From positions 149,882,605 through 149,946,604 of the forward strand of contig NC_092521.1 in NCBI RefSeq assembly GCF_037038585.1: a stretch of 64,000 bases of DNA, given 5' to 3'. The translations under genes and the position numbers were made by a program. Of the stretch, positions 13,501-25,171 are shown in pieces. The stretch's first letter is position 1, and every line of letters begins with the position of its first letter. The notes below the pieces were generated by a model. That model was not told where the DNA came from, searched no databases, and saw nothing but the letters and a program-made list of their open reading frames with translations. The stretch is from Patagioenas fasciata. Its lineage: Eukaryota; Chordata; Aves; Columbiformes; Columbidae.

Positions 13501-14640
13501 TGAGATTTGGTTTTACTCATAGATGTTGCTGCTGTGGAGTCACTGCCATGTGAATGTAGATGGACAGGCAGAGGTGATTAATAGTAAGACCTATTATTTT
13601 AATTGAGTCATATTTGGCCTCTCGCTTTTGTCAGTACTTGATTTTTTGCTATTGTTATGGTGTGAATTTGGAATTAATGTAAAGTATAATAAGAATCCCT
13701 CAGCTGGCAAACACAGGCAAGACTGAAAATTAAAATGCTATGTAAATCTCACAAGATTAGGGCATAAACTGCAGCAAGCACTGGAATGGCTGAAGCTTGA
13801 AGATGCTGGAAAAGCCTCTCTCCACATTATTCCTGATAATACAAAATCAATTTACATTTAATGCATTTTTTCCAAATAACCATCTACCACATGCTATTTG
13901 ATATTACTAATGAATGCAGAAATTGGATCTTAATACATTCCAGGGAAATATTCTGCAGAGGTTTTATTAGTTCTAAAAATACTCAGTGGCATCGCAGTAC
14001 TTTGTCATTAAAATTGCCAGGTTTTGAGATACAGATATCGTGGAACTGTAATTAAAACGCTGCGGTGCTGGCGGTGGCAGCATTTTGTTTTGAAATCCCA
14101 GGTCCTTTCTGATGGCTTTTGAGCCACCGTTTATGAGATCCTACCACCCTCCCGCTTCCACCCCGATACAGTAATGAAGGCGGGAGAACGGCAGCAGGTA
14201 GCAGCCGCTGCAAGGATGGAGCAGAGGAAGGAACAAGGAGGCATCAGTCAGACTCATGCACAGCACCAAACTCTCACATGCTCTCCTTCCTCGGGGCTAC
14301 CTCATCCTGCCCTGATGCCCCTGAAGAAAAGGCAAAAAGCAGTGAAATGGTTTTCTCCCACCTGGGATACAAAGCAGGCTCAGGGCTGTGAATGCTGCAG
14401 GATCCTGCACATGGCAGAGGCCGCTCAACCTCATGCTTTTGGGGGCTGCTGGGGCAGTAGACACTGGCTGTAGCTGCTTCTCACAGAAATCCCAGCAAAT
14501 CCCATTGAAATGAAGGCATCTAGCACATGGAGTGGGAGAAATCTCAAAGAGCCTGCCAAGGAGATAAGCCCTCAAGTGCTGGAGTACACCCTCGGCTCGC
14601 CATCCCTGTGACAACCACAGTGGCTGCTGAGGCTGTTGCA
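10571..14640. other. Intergenic, low-complexity patch only
   Basis: A (TTTA)n patch lies at 11248-11271. The part from 12450 to 13500 is GC-richer with scattered CpG but is not a clear island. No exon is supported. Confidence 0.55.
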
Positions 14641-15114
14641 CGGCTGGGGTGCAACGGCAGCTGGGGTGCACAGAGGTTGGGGTGCACAGAAGTTGGGGTG
14701 CAACAGCGGCTGGGGTGCACATGAGGTTGGGGTGCACAGAGGTTGGGGTGCACAGAAGTTGGGGTGCAACAGCGGCTGGGGTGCACAGAGGTTGGGGTGC
14801 ACACGAGGTTGGGGTGCACAGAGGTTGGGGTGCACAGAAGTTGGGGTGCAACAGCGGCTGGGGTGCACAGCAGCTAGGGTGCACAGAGGTTGGGGTGTAG
14901 CGGCTGGGGTGCACAGGGGTTGTGGTGCATAGAGGTTGGGGTGCACAGAGGTTGGGGTGCACACGAGGTTGGGGTGCACAGCGGCTGGGGTGCACAGAAG
15001 TTGGGATGCACAGCAGCTGGGGTGCACAGAGGTTGGGGTGCAGCATCTGGGGTGCACAGAGGTTGTGGTGCATAGAGATTGGGGTGCACAGAGGTTGGGG
15101 TACATAGTGGCTGA
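14641..15114. repeat. 16/17-bp minisatellite, about 29 units
   Basis: The unit is cagaggttggggtgca (16 bp), alternating with 17-bp forms acagcggctggggtgca and cacgaggttggggtgca. Four units form a 66-bp higher-order repeat seen at 14654-14719, 14720-14785 and 14802-14867. Further on the order breaks down. The plus strand is G-rich, with a GGGG in nearly every unit. Long open frames with repeating peptides on both strands (such as CTPTSVHPS) are by-products of the repeat, not genes. Confidence 0.97.
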
Positions 15115-18100
15115 GTCACCACTGAAATCCGCCTTGCCTGCCGAGGATGTGCAAGTCCCCACGCTTTTGACAGTTGCTTGGAGCTCCATCTGCAGCACTG
15201 CTGGGGAAAATATCATTTCTGCTGTGCCGAAGGCAGCCCCGAGCCATTAATTCCTGGCTGCGGGAGAGCGATCCCGAGCATTGCGGAATCCAAGAGCGTG
15301 GTGCCGGCTCCTGGTGCTGGGAGAGATGGGCCTGGGGCTCCCCGCGGGTCTGTGTCAAACAAGCGCTATTTCTGACGTGCCAAAAGGTGCTCTTTATCTT
15401 GGCAGATTAAAGCCAGCCTGGGCGCGGGGCAGCCCCAAAAGTAGGCCTCTCTGCGTGGTCCTGGGCAGCTGGGCAGCCCCCCCCCGTAACTCAGCTTCCT
15501 TGTCTTGGGAATTAGGATAATAATATCTGCCCATGAGAGCTTCATCGGCTACAGCCAGTGGCTAAAATTGTCACACCAAGTGAGAGAAAAGGGCCATGTA
15601 TGGTTAGATTTCCCATCAGAATTTGGTTTTGATGTGTTTTTGTTGTTTTTTTGTTTTGTTTGTTTGTTTTGTTCCCCCCTTCTATCAATAAAACCTAAGT
15701 GAACTGAAAATGAGACACCTGGAAGAGAAAAAAAAAAAAAGAAAATACCCCATGCTCGGTCTAAATAAGACTCTATTTGCCTAAAGCTTCCTATTGTCTT
15801 TAACTGTTTTGTTGTGCATGCAGGCAAGCAACCCACCTCTGGCTCAGAGGAAGGTTAAGATCCCCAAAATGAAGGCTATCAGAAGCGAAGTGGAGAGATG
15901 AGTTACAACAGCAGCATTAATGTTTTTTTCAAATCCTTTTCAGTCGTGGTTACAGCTCCCATTTATTCTGCCACTGATTAATTTGATCAAACATTGTGAA
16001 CAAATAATTTGTATTAAAAATCATGCAAGTTCCACCCTTCGTGCAGTTGGCTTCAGGCAGGTATTTATTGGATAACATAGTCTCAGACTAGTGAATGTTG
16101 ACATTTAATTAATATGGAAGCTTAGCATTGTGAATATGAAGAATAGAAAAAGGCCCAAGAAAATCCTGTGATAATGAAAGGAGATGACAACCAGGTTCTG
16201 GTAGTCAGACATTTCTGTTGACATTGAAGGGTCAAATGTAGATATCTGGTGGAGGGCTGCAAATAACACACTGCAGGTCAGGGTTTGCATGTACAAATAG
16301 GCCTGTATGATGCCTGACTTATACCTGCTTGAGCTGCTTGTATTTACATTGGCAGTACTATGGTATTTCTGCTGTGCCTGTACTAGGAAAATGTTACCAA
16401 AATAGGGAGAGAGGTAAAGTGCCAGTAAAGTGCTCTGCCTGTGAATGTATACCTCACAGCTATAGGATTGCTTTGCATTGACCATAATGGTGAAAAAAAA
16501 AAAAAAAAAGGTAAAATTAGGCTAGTAAAACTGCATCTATATTAGGAGATTAGTCACCATGACCCACATACCTACGCATTCAGAACCCTGTAGCAGCTCA
16601 ACAGCACTTATGTCCTGTCTAACTTGTGACATTGGCCCCCACAAAAAGCAAAGAAACTGCAAAGAACTTGACTGTAATAAAAAGAAACTTATAGAACTTA
16701 CAGAAACTTACGGCAATGGTTTCTTTTGTCAAGCATAAATCAGGAACATGAGGTTGCCTGAATTTTCCATTCTATTAACTCTGTAGTTCTTAAGGTGAAA
16801 ATGGTTTTGGAGAAAGGAAACAGAAAGAGATATTCTGTACTGTACACCAAGGATATCACAAGACACACTAAATTCCCCAGTCACTTTGTTGGACATAAAT
16901 CTACCACTAACTTCTGTTTATTTTGTGGTTTACCTTATAAAAGCAATTGTGCACAGAATCTAGTTTATTGCGTGTGCAGGAACGATATTATTTTTTCCTT
17001 ACATTATTGGGCTTTATAACTAAACCCTTATACTTTCATGTACTTCACACTGAAATTTGACAACAAAGAGGTGAGAATCTGTCTTTTTCTCTGTTTCCCA
17101 TTGAGATTCAACAGAGAAATTTCTATTGAGTGGAAACAGATATTCCACTAGAAGTCCACTGCTGCTGTATAATTTAAATGCTTTTTCAACACCACAAACT
17201 ACCTCAAAAGCCAAACAGCTGGTGTTGACTAAGAACAGTATTTCAGTCTGTTACATGCTGTGATTATTACTTCCCAAACAAGAGTTTATACTTCATTTTC
17301 AGTGAAGATTAAATTAATTAGGGTGGCATGGGTATGATACAAGAATAAGGAGGTGAGTGAAATTAACAGTTTTCACCTACTCTGAAGTTTGTTTTATTAT
17401 TTCCATTTGTAAGTGTTCTTCTGGGACTGTATTTTAGCAAAAGTACTTCTTTTTGAGCAGATATTACACTTTGCAGTTCACGCAGAAAAACACAAGCTCG
17501 TCGGAGTGAGTTACTTCCATTTTGACTATATACAACATACTAAAGGAAAAACAAAATCACACTGACCAGGCTTAAAAACTCCTTTCATAGCATATATTGA
17601 AAATTAGTCCTGTCCTCCCAATAAGTAGAAAGAATTGTAGTGTGTGAAGAAGTTATATGTTGCTCCTTTATTATATTTGAAGAAAGTATTTTCTCCTGTT
17701 GCAGGAGAATTGTCACACTAAAGAAAGCTACTACTTCCTCTTTTCTCCATTAAAATGTAATGAGCATTCTCCTAAACTGTGAATATTATTGCGATGCTTT
17801 TCTCTCCAGAGACCAGGGATTATTCCTCCATCATAAAAATAAAGTTTAGTGTTTAAAAGCTTAGCTCTGCATTCATAATGTGCTGCTGATATAAAAAATC
17901 TTCACTATGCTTACAGTTGTTTGAGCATTTAAAACACCTGCTTCAGAGAGCAACCCCTAAGAATCTGATTCTACAAAAACGCTGCTTGCCCTCACATGCC
18001 CTTAATGACCAATTATTGGCAGCAACATAACTTAAGGTTTTAATTGATGCTTTAGCCAGGATTTTGGCTTACTATAGTATTTGTAAAGATTCTAATTACA

Positions 18101-20736
18101 TGATATAGTAGAAATTAGAAGGCAATTTGTAAATGTTTAGATCAGTGGGATTAATACAGTAAAACTAGAGCAGCCTAAACATGTATCTAGCTTTACTGGT
18201 GGGAGCAGTCCACACTTAGAAGAACTACCTAAACATAACTGCAGATTCAGGTCTTAAGAGATAAACACCATCAATCTGACCAGGTTTCATTGCCACAAAA
18301 ATGCGATATGTAGTATAATTTGTATTCCGTCAGCTATAAGAAGAAAATCTCTTTTCCTATTTGAATGTTAACTGTGAATACTTATTGAGAGATATGAATA
18401 TATTTGTTATTTTAAAATATATAAGCAAGTAAATCTTAGTGTACATCTTCTTCACAAGAAGTTTCTGATGAACATGTAGGCATATGAGGTATTTTGATGG
18501 GACCCCAAGGAGTGTTTCTTTCCTTGAAACACAGCCCTGGAAAACTGAGTTTGCACCATGCGCCGCAGTAAATTCTGGATTCCCTTTGTGTGAATATTTT
18601 TCCACTTTTGGTTAAAAATGACTGCATCAGTGATCTCCCCACAAAAACTAGACAATATTTTGTCCCTCTGAAGCATATTTGAAAACACTGGATACAAAAG
18701 TAACACAAACAAAGTGAAAACAAATTACTTAAACAGCAGAACCGTTTTGTAGTATAATTCTAAAGGCATTCCCAGCCTTCTGCCTTAAAAAACATTCAAA
18801 AAGCATTCAAAACCAGAGCAATTTAGAGGTTGCATTTGCTATTCAAAACAAGTTAGAAAAGCTTTAACTGCGCATTACTTACAGTTGTACAGTTCCTTAA
18901 AAAGTCACTTAACATTTCCTGACCATAGCATTTTTGCTCATCTGCCAAACCTTGCTCTTCGCATGCACGAGCCGGCCATCAGTGTTTAAACAGACTTTTT
19001 CACACAATTCTTTAAAAAATTAGTTTCCTTTTTAAATATTGATATAGCCTGAGGCACCTATATTTCATAGAGGCAGAGAGGGCAGTGGCATTTTGTTTCT
19101 GGGCAGCATGCAGTACCTGTTCTGAGTTAGCTCTTGCTTGTCTGACTCCTCTGAATGATTCTATTGATTTTGAGGGGTCCACTTGCATGAGAAAAGTGAG
19201 CAGCAGAGACTGGATGCTCATTTTATTGTTTCATCCAACACGGACTCATTTTCTAGGATCAGTTATTCTGTGTGATGAATGGGAAGTGCAACTAAAAAAT
19301 TGAGCCTAGAAACCTAATGTTAGCAGAGAGCGTAGGGAAGTCTGATTGTGAAATATGATCCAGAACCCATTTACTAACAGGCAAAACTCGAAACTCATTT
19401 CTCACACAGGCAAGACTGTTAAAGTCAGTAATACTTTGCTTTTCCATTACAGACAACAGGATTTCTGCTGCACAAAGGCTAAGCAGAGCAAAGACAGAAA
19501 GATCTGGTACTCAGAGCAGCAATACTTTAATTTACCGAAACCTTGTGTGTGCAGAAGATAGAATTAATTTAATTGCAAATAAATATCAAGAAATAAATTA
19601 ATGAAACAGTACTAAATTTTGCAACAAAAATGTGTTATGGTTAAGATACTCTTTTGTGTCAGTCTTCTTAAAGAGAGGGAGACAAAGGAAAATGGGTAGG
19701 GGAAAAAAGGCTGTACTGAAAGCACATACAGAAACCAAACACAGGAAAACTGTTGAGGACTTAATAGTGCTAGAGGTAAATTGGCCACTATTCTTTCTAT
19801 CAGAAAGAGACCAGAGTATTTGATTAAGTTAAACAGGAGCCATTTCTTTGTTCCTGAGAGTAGAGAAAGCAACATTTCAACCAGACAACTGAGACAGGGG
19901 AAAAAAAAAAATCTATTAAACAGATAACAAAAGAGAAAAGCACTTATACTAATTCTGTCAAAACCCATGGAGCATCCTGAGATGTTTATAAAGGTGATAT
20001 TCTTCTAAGGCACACAGAGACCAGGCTGTAGTAGAATATTTGTGGTAGGTCCAAAGGACTGGTGATTTCTTGGCATTTCTACAAGTTAAAGGCCCAGTAA
20101 TGCCTATGAAATAAGCTAAACAACTAACTCTATGAGGGCAAATAAAACAGTACAGTTACGTGGATTAGAAATTAAATGTTATAAAGACAAAAGCACTCAA
20201 CCTCTGAAACACTGAAATAATTTCAAGGGGTGCTGTAGAAAGGCAAACCAGCAGATTTGATGAATATTTTAGCTGTTTTACCTACAACAGGAAGCTCTTG
20301 TGTTCTAGAGAAGGGTCCAGCACTAGTATTGCTATAAATGAAAAAGTAAAAAGATGTAATTTATTGAAATCCGTCATGTCAAATCAGTATCCTTTTATCT
20401 CCATGATAATTTATAATATTTACCAATCAGAGTGTAAAATAAAACAACCCTCACCTGCACTTATGTTCACTTAAATCACTGTTCACCTTCAAGCTAAAAA
20501 CCCCCAATTCTAATCATCTGCTGTTATTTGTTCTTTAGATTTCATATGTGAAGAAATAATCAGTTATCCTTTGAAAAAAGCCTAAGTCTCCCTTTTCTGA
20601 TAAGTTCACACAGAATGTATTTTACAACAGTTTGTATACTGAATGCATTTGGTGCAAATACCTTGATCTTACTGGGGCTAATTTAGGGTAAATACTGATT
20701 TGAAAGCAAAATATGGCCCACCAGCTTCCATATTTA
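15115..20736. other. Intergenic, AT-rich with simple repeats
   Basis: Contains a T/G-rich patch (15624-15673), an A17 run (16493-16509) and long AT-rich single-copy sequence. No transposon is recognised from 16 to 20.7 kb, which is compatible with conserved non-coding sequence, but that cannot be shown here. Confidence 0.55.
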
Positions 20737-20835
20737 GGTTAATGCAAAGATTTATTAGTCCTCTAGGTAAACATTGACCTTGGCTTCACCTTGGTCAATA
20801 TTTACTTCTCAAGTTAATAAATCTTTATATTAACT
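20737..20835. repeat. Imperfect inverted repeat (43-bp arms, 13-bp loop)
   Basis: The left arm (20737-20779) runs from ggttaatgcaaagatttatt to aaacattgacc. The right arm (20793-20835) is its imperfect complement, ggtcaatatttac through aataaatctttatattaact. About 31 of 43 positions pair without gaps, with the longest perfect blocks at 10-21 and 37-43 of the arm. The loop is ttggcttcacctt. The origin is unknown; it could be an old palindromic transposon, a conserved element or a hairpin RNA. Confidence 0.75.
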
Positions 20836-23059
20836 GCAATTGAAGTCACTCTCTGCTTAAGAGATAAAGACCAAATAGGACCTCATATGAAGACAGCATT
20901 CATCAGATAAACTCTGCAGTTTGATTTATCTTCTTGCTCCCTTGTCTTAAAAAAATGATAATCCATAGATGGCGAAAGATGTTCCTCTCTGGAGGTGAAG
21001 GTGGTGAAGGTGGTGGGGTTTTCTGTTTTGTTTTTCGTTTTGGTTTTTGTAGTTTGTTTGTTTGTTTCTGTAATTTTGTGAGCTTCACTTGCATTTAAAA
21101 ATGATGTCACAGCTTTTTGTCTCTTTTACTTAGGAATGGTCAGGGTTTCCAGTATATTATTCTAAAGGATGTTACATCCCTACACAGTCTATTTACCTAT
21201 GGGCAAAACTGGAGACTATTTTCTTCAGTGAACAGCCCTTGTGGTCACAGAGTTGGCTGCTATTTGGTTTGAACAAGGTGACAGGTCTGACTGTTTGGAA
21301 TTCATAGTTATTTTCTAAAAACATGCTGATTGGGGTTGGTGAGAATGACACTGCAATCAAACACCAACAAGAAAGAAATCACCTAACGTGTGAGGATCTT
21401 GCAAAATCAGGAAATATTGAATGTACGACAAGAGGCATCAAGGACATGATTTAACCCAGCTACCAGGAATTGGAATATCCATTACTGTAAAAGAAATTGT
21501 CCTAAGAAGCATTTTGATAAATAGAGGATGAAGTGAAGTCACAATTAGAGATTTTATTGAAATTAACAAGGAAAAGGAAAAATAGAGAAGAACAGGTTTG
21601 TACCTCTCTCTTCATCATTTCAAACACTCTTGCACTGATTAAAATCTCACCATGCTGTTTTCTCCACACTTAAGTTGTCCTTTAAAAGCCAAACCAAACA
21701 ACATACATTTTGTTTATGGGTCTCTCTGATGCAGTCCAGACACATTGTACCACATTTCATTTTTAAGTGGATTCTGAACAATATGAAGTCTTTCTGCTTG
21801 ACTGTTGTCCAAAAATTTAGGACTTGTTGAGAGGTAATTACTCAGATTACAGAGAAATTAAAAATTGAACTTTCTGAGAAAAAAAATCGAAGCAGCATTA
21901 ACCTTACAAACTAAATGGCAAGGCTGTTTCCTTTTTAAAAAACACATTTAAGATCTCACTTAAATAAACACTTCATGCATGCAGGCACTCCCTTTGAAGT
22001 CAATGGGTTTAGCCATGGATAAAACTAATCCTAAATTCTGTGTAGAAAGACAGGTACAAAGTGAGTGAATCATTTAAACCTCACAGATTCTCAGCATTAG
22101 GCTTAAAAGCTTCAGAGGTCTCTTGTTAGTCTTTTGGACCGGAGTTTTTCATCCTCTGGAAGTCTGGGGGGCAGGATTTGTCCTCACTGGGAGATAATTT
22201 CAGACTCTCCACCTACGTTCCTCTCATCCATCGAGTGGCAGTTTCAGCATCCTATTGTTTTTCTCCATGCAGCGCTGAATGAATTTACAACGATGTTGTG
22301 ATGCGTTTCTGAAGGCAGTGCAGGGAAATGTCATGCAAACTCCATTAATAAATCATCCTATTGGCATAAACTGTTTGAATGGCACAACCAGCTCTACTAG
22401 CAAGACAATACATTTGCATCGTTGTTGTGTGTGTGTGTGCATACAAATCTATATGAGTATATATACTTCCAAACACCCAAAACCTGATCTGCATTTCTCT
22501 CTTTCCGCTCCCCCACCCCCCGCGTCGTCGAAAAGAACAGCTTATCCAGTAAATGACAAGGCATACAAAAGGATACAAGCTGTATAAAGCCAATGGTGAC
22601 TGGTATAATATACCTCTGACGTTCATTGTAAATGATGTAACTGTTCACAGCTGTACTTCTCTCTACACTGTCTTTCTTATTTCTAGATCATGAAAATAAA
22701 CCACAGATAATATTTCAACATGGTTACAAAGTCAGCCAGGATTTTAAAAGAGTATTTTAAAGGATAGACATAAATAAATAAAGAAGGTTTTCCTTAATTT
22801 ACTGGCATGTGAACCGAGAGTTGAGAATTTAACTGCTTGAAGGCTGTACTGCGAGTAAGTGGAAGTCCTGAGGGAGGGAAAAACAAACAAATGATGGCTG
22901 CTGACTCCCAATATTCCACTTCAATTGGTGGGGGTTGTCTCAGAGAAAGACACGTGAGCTTTTCCCGGCGGCAACAGGATTTTGATATATAAAAATACAG
23001 GGGAGTATTTACGTAGTGAATCACTCACTTATCTGCATCACAGGTTTGTACTAAAAGCC
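20836..23059. other. Intergenic up to the CpG island
   Basis: Contains a (TTTG)-rich patch (21018-21070) and a short (GT)7 run (22426-22439). It is otherwise repeat-poor and AT-rich. No exon is recognised. Confidence 0.55.
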
Positions 23060-23600
23060 GGAGCATGTGTCCGCGGACGCCGTTCCTGCCGCGGTGAGCA
23101 CAGCATCCCGAATCACATCAACGCGGCACCGCCGAGCGCACCGCGGCGGCTCGGAACGCGCGGCCGCCCCAGCGCCAGCCCCACGACACGGGCACCGGCA
23201 CACACAGCCCCGCCCGGGCAGCTCTCGTGCGTGGCAGCCGCCCGGCCGAGCCTCCCGACCGGCCCCTCAGCGCCGGGGGGCGGCCCGGAGGGCGGCAGCC
23301 GCTGCGCGGGGCTCGGCCTCCCGGTTGCCATGCCGCCGCTCTGCCGCCCCCGCACCGCTCCGCGCTGGGCTGCGGCTGCCAGGCACCGGCGGCCGGCCCG
23401 GGAGGAGGCTTTCCCCGCGGCTTGGCTGCCTGTTCACGGGAAGGGGATGGGAGACTGCGGGGTGTGCGCGCTAATTTTTAAAGCCTCTTGCTTCTTCTCT
23501 CTCCGAAATCAAGTGGCCGAAATTGTCGGAGGAATGCCCCCGCCCCCGCTCCGGGTCTCTCGCCTTTGTTGTGCTGAGCCCGGCACCGGCGAAGGCGTCG
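23060..23600. promoter_or_regulatory. CpG island, left part
   Basis: A dense block of CpG and GC-rich sequence in a mostly AT-rich region, with undepleted CpG (for example gtccgcggacgccg, aacgcgcggccgccccagc). Such unmethylated islands normally mark promoters or developmental regulators. Several GC-driven open frames cross it in many registers and none resembles a known protein. A CACGTG E-box lies just outside, at about 22952. Confidence 0.8.
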
Positions 23601-24024
23601 CTAAATGAATAGTAACTTGTCTTTTAAAAGGGGGTGGCAGGTGATGCCCCGTCCCCGGCGAGCTGGCTACAGGAGGCGGTCGGCACCGTGGCGCTGAGAT
23701 AGAAGAGGCGCGTTGGGGAGGTATTAAACCCCTTTCTTTCCCCATTTAATCCGCTTCCCACCCTAATGTGACTACTTCCCCGACATACTGCGTGCCGAAG
23801 GAGCCGGACACACAGGGTAGTCAAGGGCGCATTTGTGTAATTAATAAAGTAAATTATAGGGTTTTAAAAATTAATTCTACTCATTTAGTCACCAATCTGC
23901 CAATGAGGCATGGAAAACTCCCGGGATCGATAGTCGGGAGTAAAAACGAAGTAGGTGAAGGAGGTGCCTGCTGAATGGTAAAAGGTTTATAGAGGAAGTA
24001 TCCGTATCTCAGGCGATATAAATA

Positions 24025-24035
24025 TATATAAAAGG
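24025..24035 (+). promoter_or_regulatory. TATA-box-like element between the two CpG-island parts
   Basis: TATATAAAAGG matches the TATA consensus well. A start site about 30 bp downstream would fall near 24055-24065, some 25-30 bases before a small ORF in good start context. The nearby gatataaatata makes chance AT-richness a possible explanation. Confidence 0.35.
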
Positions 24036-24086
24036 ATATGTATAAATCTTTGCCTGCTCTGGCGGGGTCTGGCTTCCATCAGCGGT

Positions 24087-24230
24087 ATGGAGGCAGCCGC
24101 CGTCTTCCTGCTTTATGAGGCTCCAAACTTTCCCTTCCCCAATACCGCGGGGCTTCAACTTCTGCTCTGCCGCATCCTCCAGCCAAAGAAGCCGGTGGCT
24201 CGCACTATAAATATTAATACTCTACGCTAG
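24087..24230 (+). CDS. Candidate 47-codon ORF in the CpG-island locus, unassigned
   Basis: ATG GAG GCA GCC with G at -3 and +4 (agcggtATGG) opens a 47-codon frame ending in TAG. The peptide starts MEAAAVFLLYEAPNFPFPN and ends in TININTLR. I recognise no family. It lies about 60 bp downstream of a TATA-like box inside a CpG-island locus, so it could be a small protein, the first exon of a longer message, or chance. No splice donor or polyadenylation site was tied to it. Confidence 0.15.
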   Translation: MEAAAVFLLYEAPNFPFPNTAGLQLLLCRILQPKKPVARTININTLR

Positions 24231-24399
24231 CGCGAGGCATAATTATCTTCCCTTAATTGCAAATTCAACCAAAAATTGAGCCTGCTGTCATTCAGGCACC
24301 TCTAAATTATTGTAATTAGGGCTTTTCTTAAATGTCAAGTGAATCCCTGGGCTGAATGTTAGTCCTTGTATGCAGTAGTGCAACATGTAAACCATATGC

Positions 24400-25020
24400 T
24401 GTGCCGCGCTGGTCCGGGAAATCCCACTGCCGGGAGAAGCCCGGCCTCCCCGTCCCGACTGCCAGGGAGAGGCTCGGCCCGAAGCGAGACGGGCTGCAGC
24501 GGCATCCGGGAGGAGCTGGCGAGCCCTCGGGGCGCCCCGCTCCGCCGGGTCCCGCCCGGAGCACGCCATCCCGTGGGGCTCTGGCGGCCGGAGAACGGCG
24601 CCCAGCCCCGGAGGCGATGCCCGGCCGCGGCTTTCCGGCCGCTCCGCGACAGCACCCACAGCCACCGTGGACCCATTTTGTTACGGCCTCTCGTTCCCCG
24701 CGGCTCCTCGGAGAACCGATGCTCCCCGACCGAGTGCTGTCCGCGGAGCCCCGCCGCGGGGACCCGCTCCCGCTGTCTGCCCCGGTCTCGGCGGCTGGGG
24801 CCGAAGCTCTCCCGGAGGCGGCGGGGGCCGTTTCTGCGACTCCCGGTCCCGCCCCCCCAGCTCCCGCCGTGCCCCCGCCCGGGCAGGAAGGACGGGGCCG
24901 CGCCCGCCGGGCGGGGTTTGCCGGGGCCGCCCCGGGGCCTTTGTTCGGGGTCGGCGGGGCGCCCTGGCCGCCCTGGGGCTCCTCAGGGTCGGGCTGGGGG
25001 TCTTCGAGCCCAAGTAGGAC
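24400..25020. promoter_or_regulatory. CpG island, right part
   Basis: A second CpG-dense block, separated from the first by AT-rich sequence. Open frames of up to 271 codons on the plus strand and 128 on the minus strand follow from the high GC content; the peptides are Arg/Pro/Gly/Ala-rich and overlap in all frames. I found no conserved domain in them. Confidence 0.8.
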
Positions 25021-25171
25021 AGACTGGAGAGCGCCAGCTCCTCAGCTGTATGTTGAACGGGGGCCACCTTTCAGCACTGGTGCTGGGGCCGATATCTGCA
25101 GGTGCTGCCCAAACCCTGATCTGTTCACGTCATCTTTTGGGGGTGAGAGAATGAGTCGATTTCCTACATAA

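Noticed and set aside
14297..15216. Long open frames (up to 258 codons) on the minus strand and about 100 codons on the plus strand with repeating peptides
   Set aside because: They are the minisatellite read in several frames. A repeat whose units lack stops in most frames gives such ORFs automatically.
22982..23608. 208-codon plus-strand frame
   Set aside because: It overlaps other long frames in the left CpG island, and the peptide has no recognisable family. This is GC-driven openness.
24356..25171. 271- and 262-codon overlapping frames on the plus strand, and 105-128 codon frames on the minus strand
   Set aside because: High GC content of the CpG island removes stops from several frames at once. 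The peptides are Arg/Pro/Gly/Ala-rich without domain or motif.
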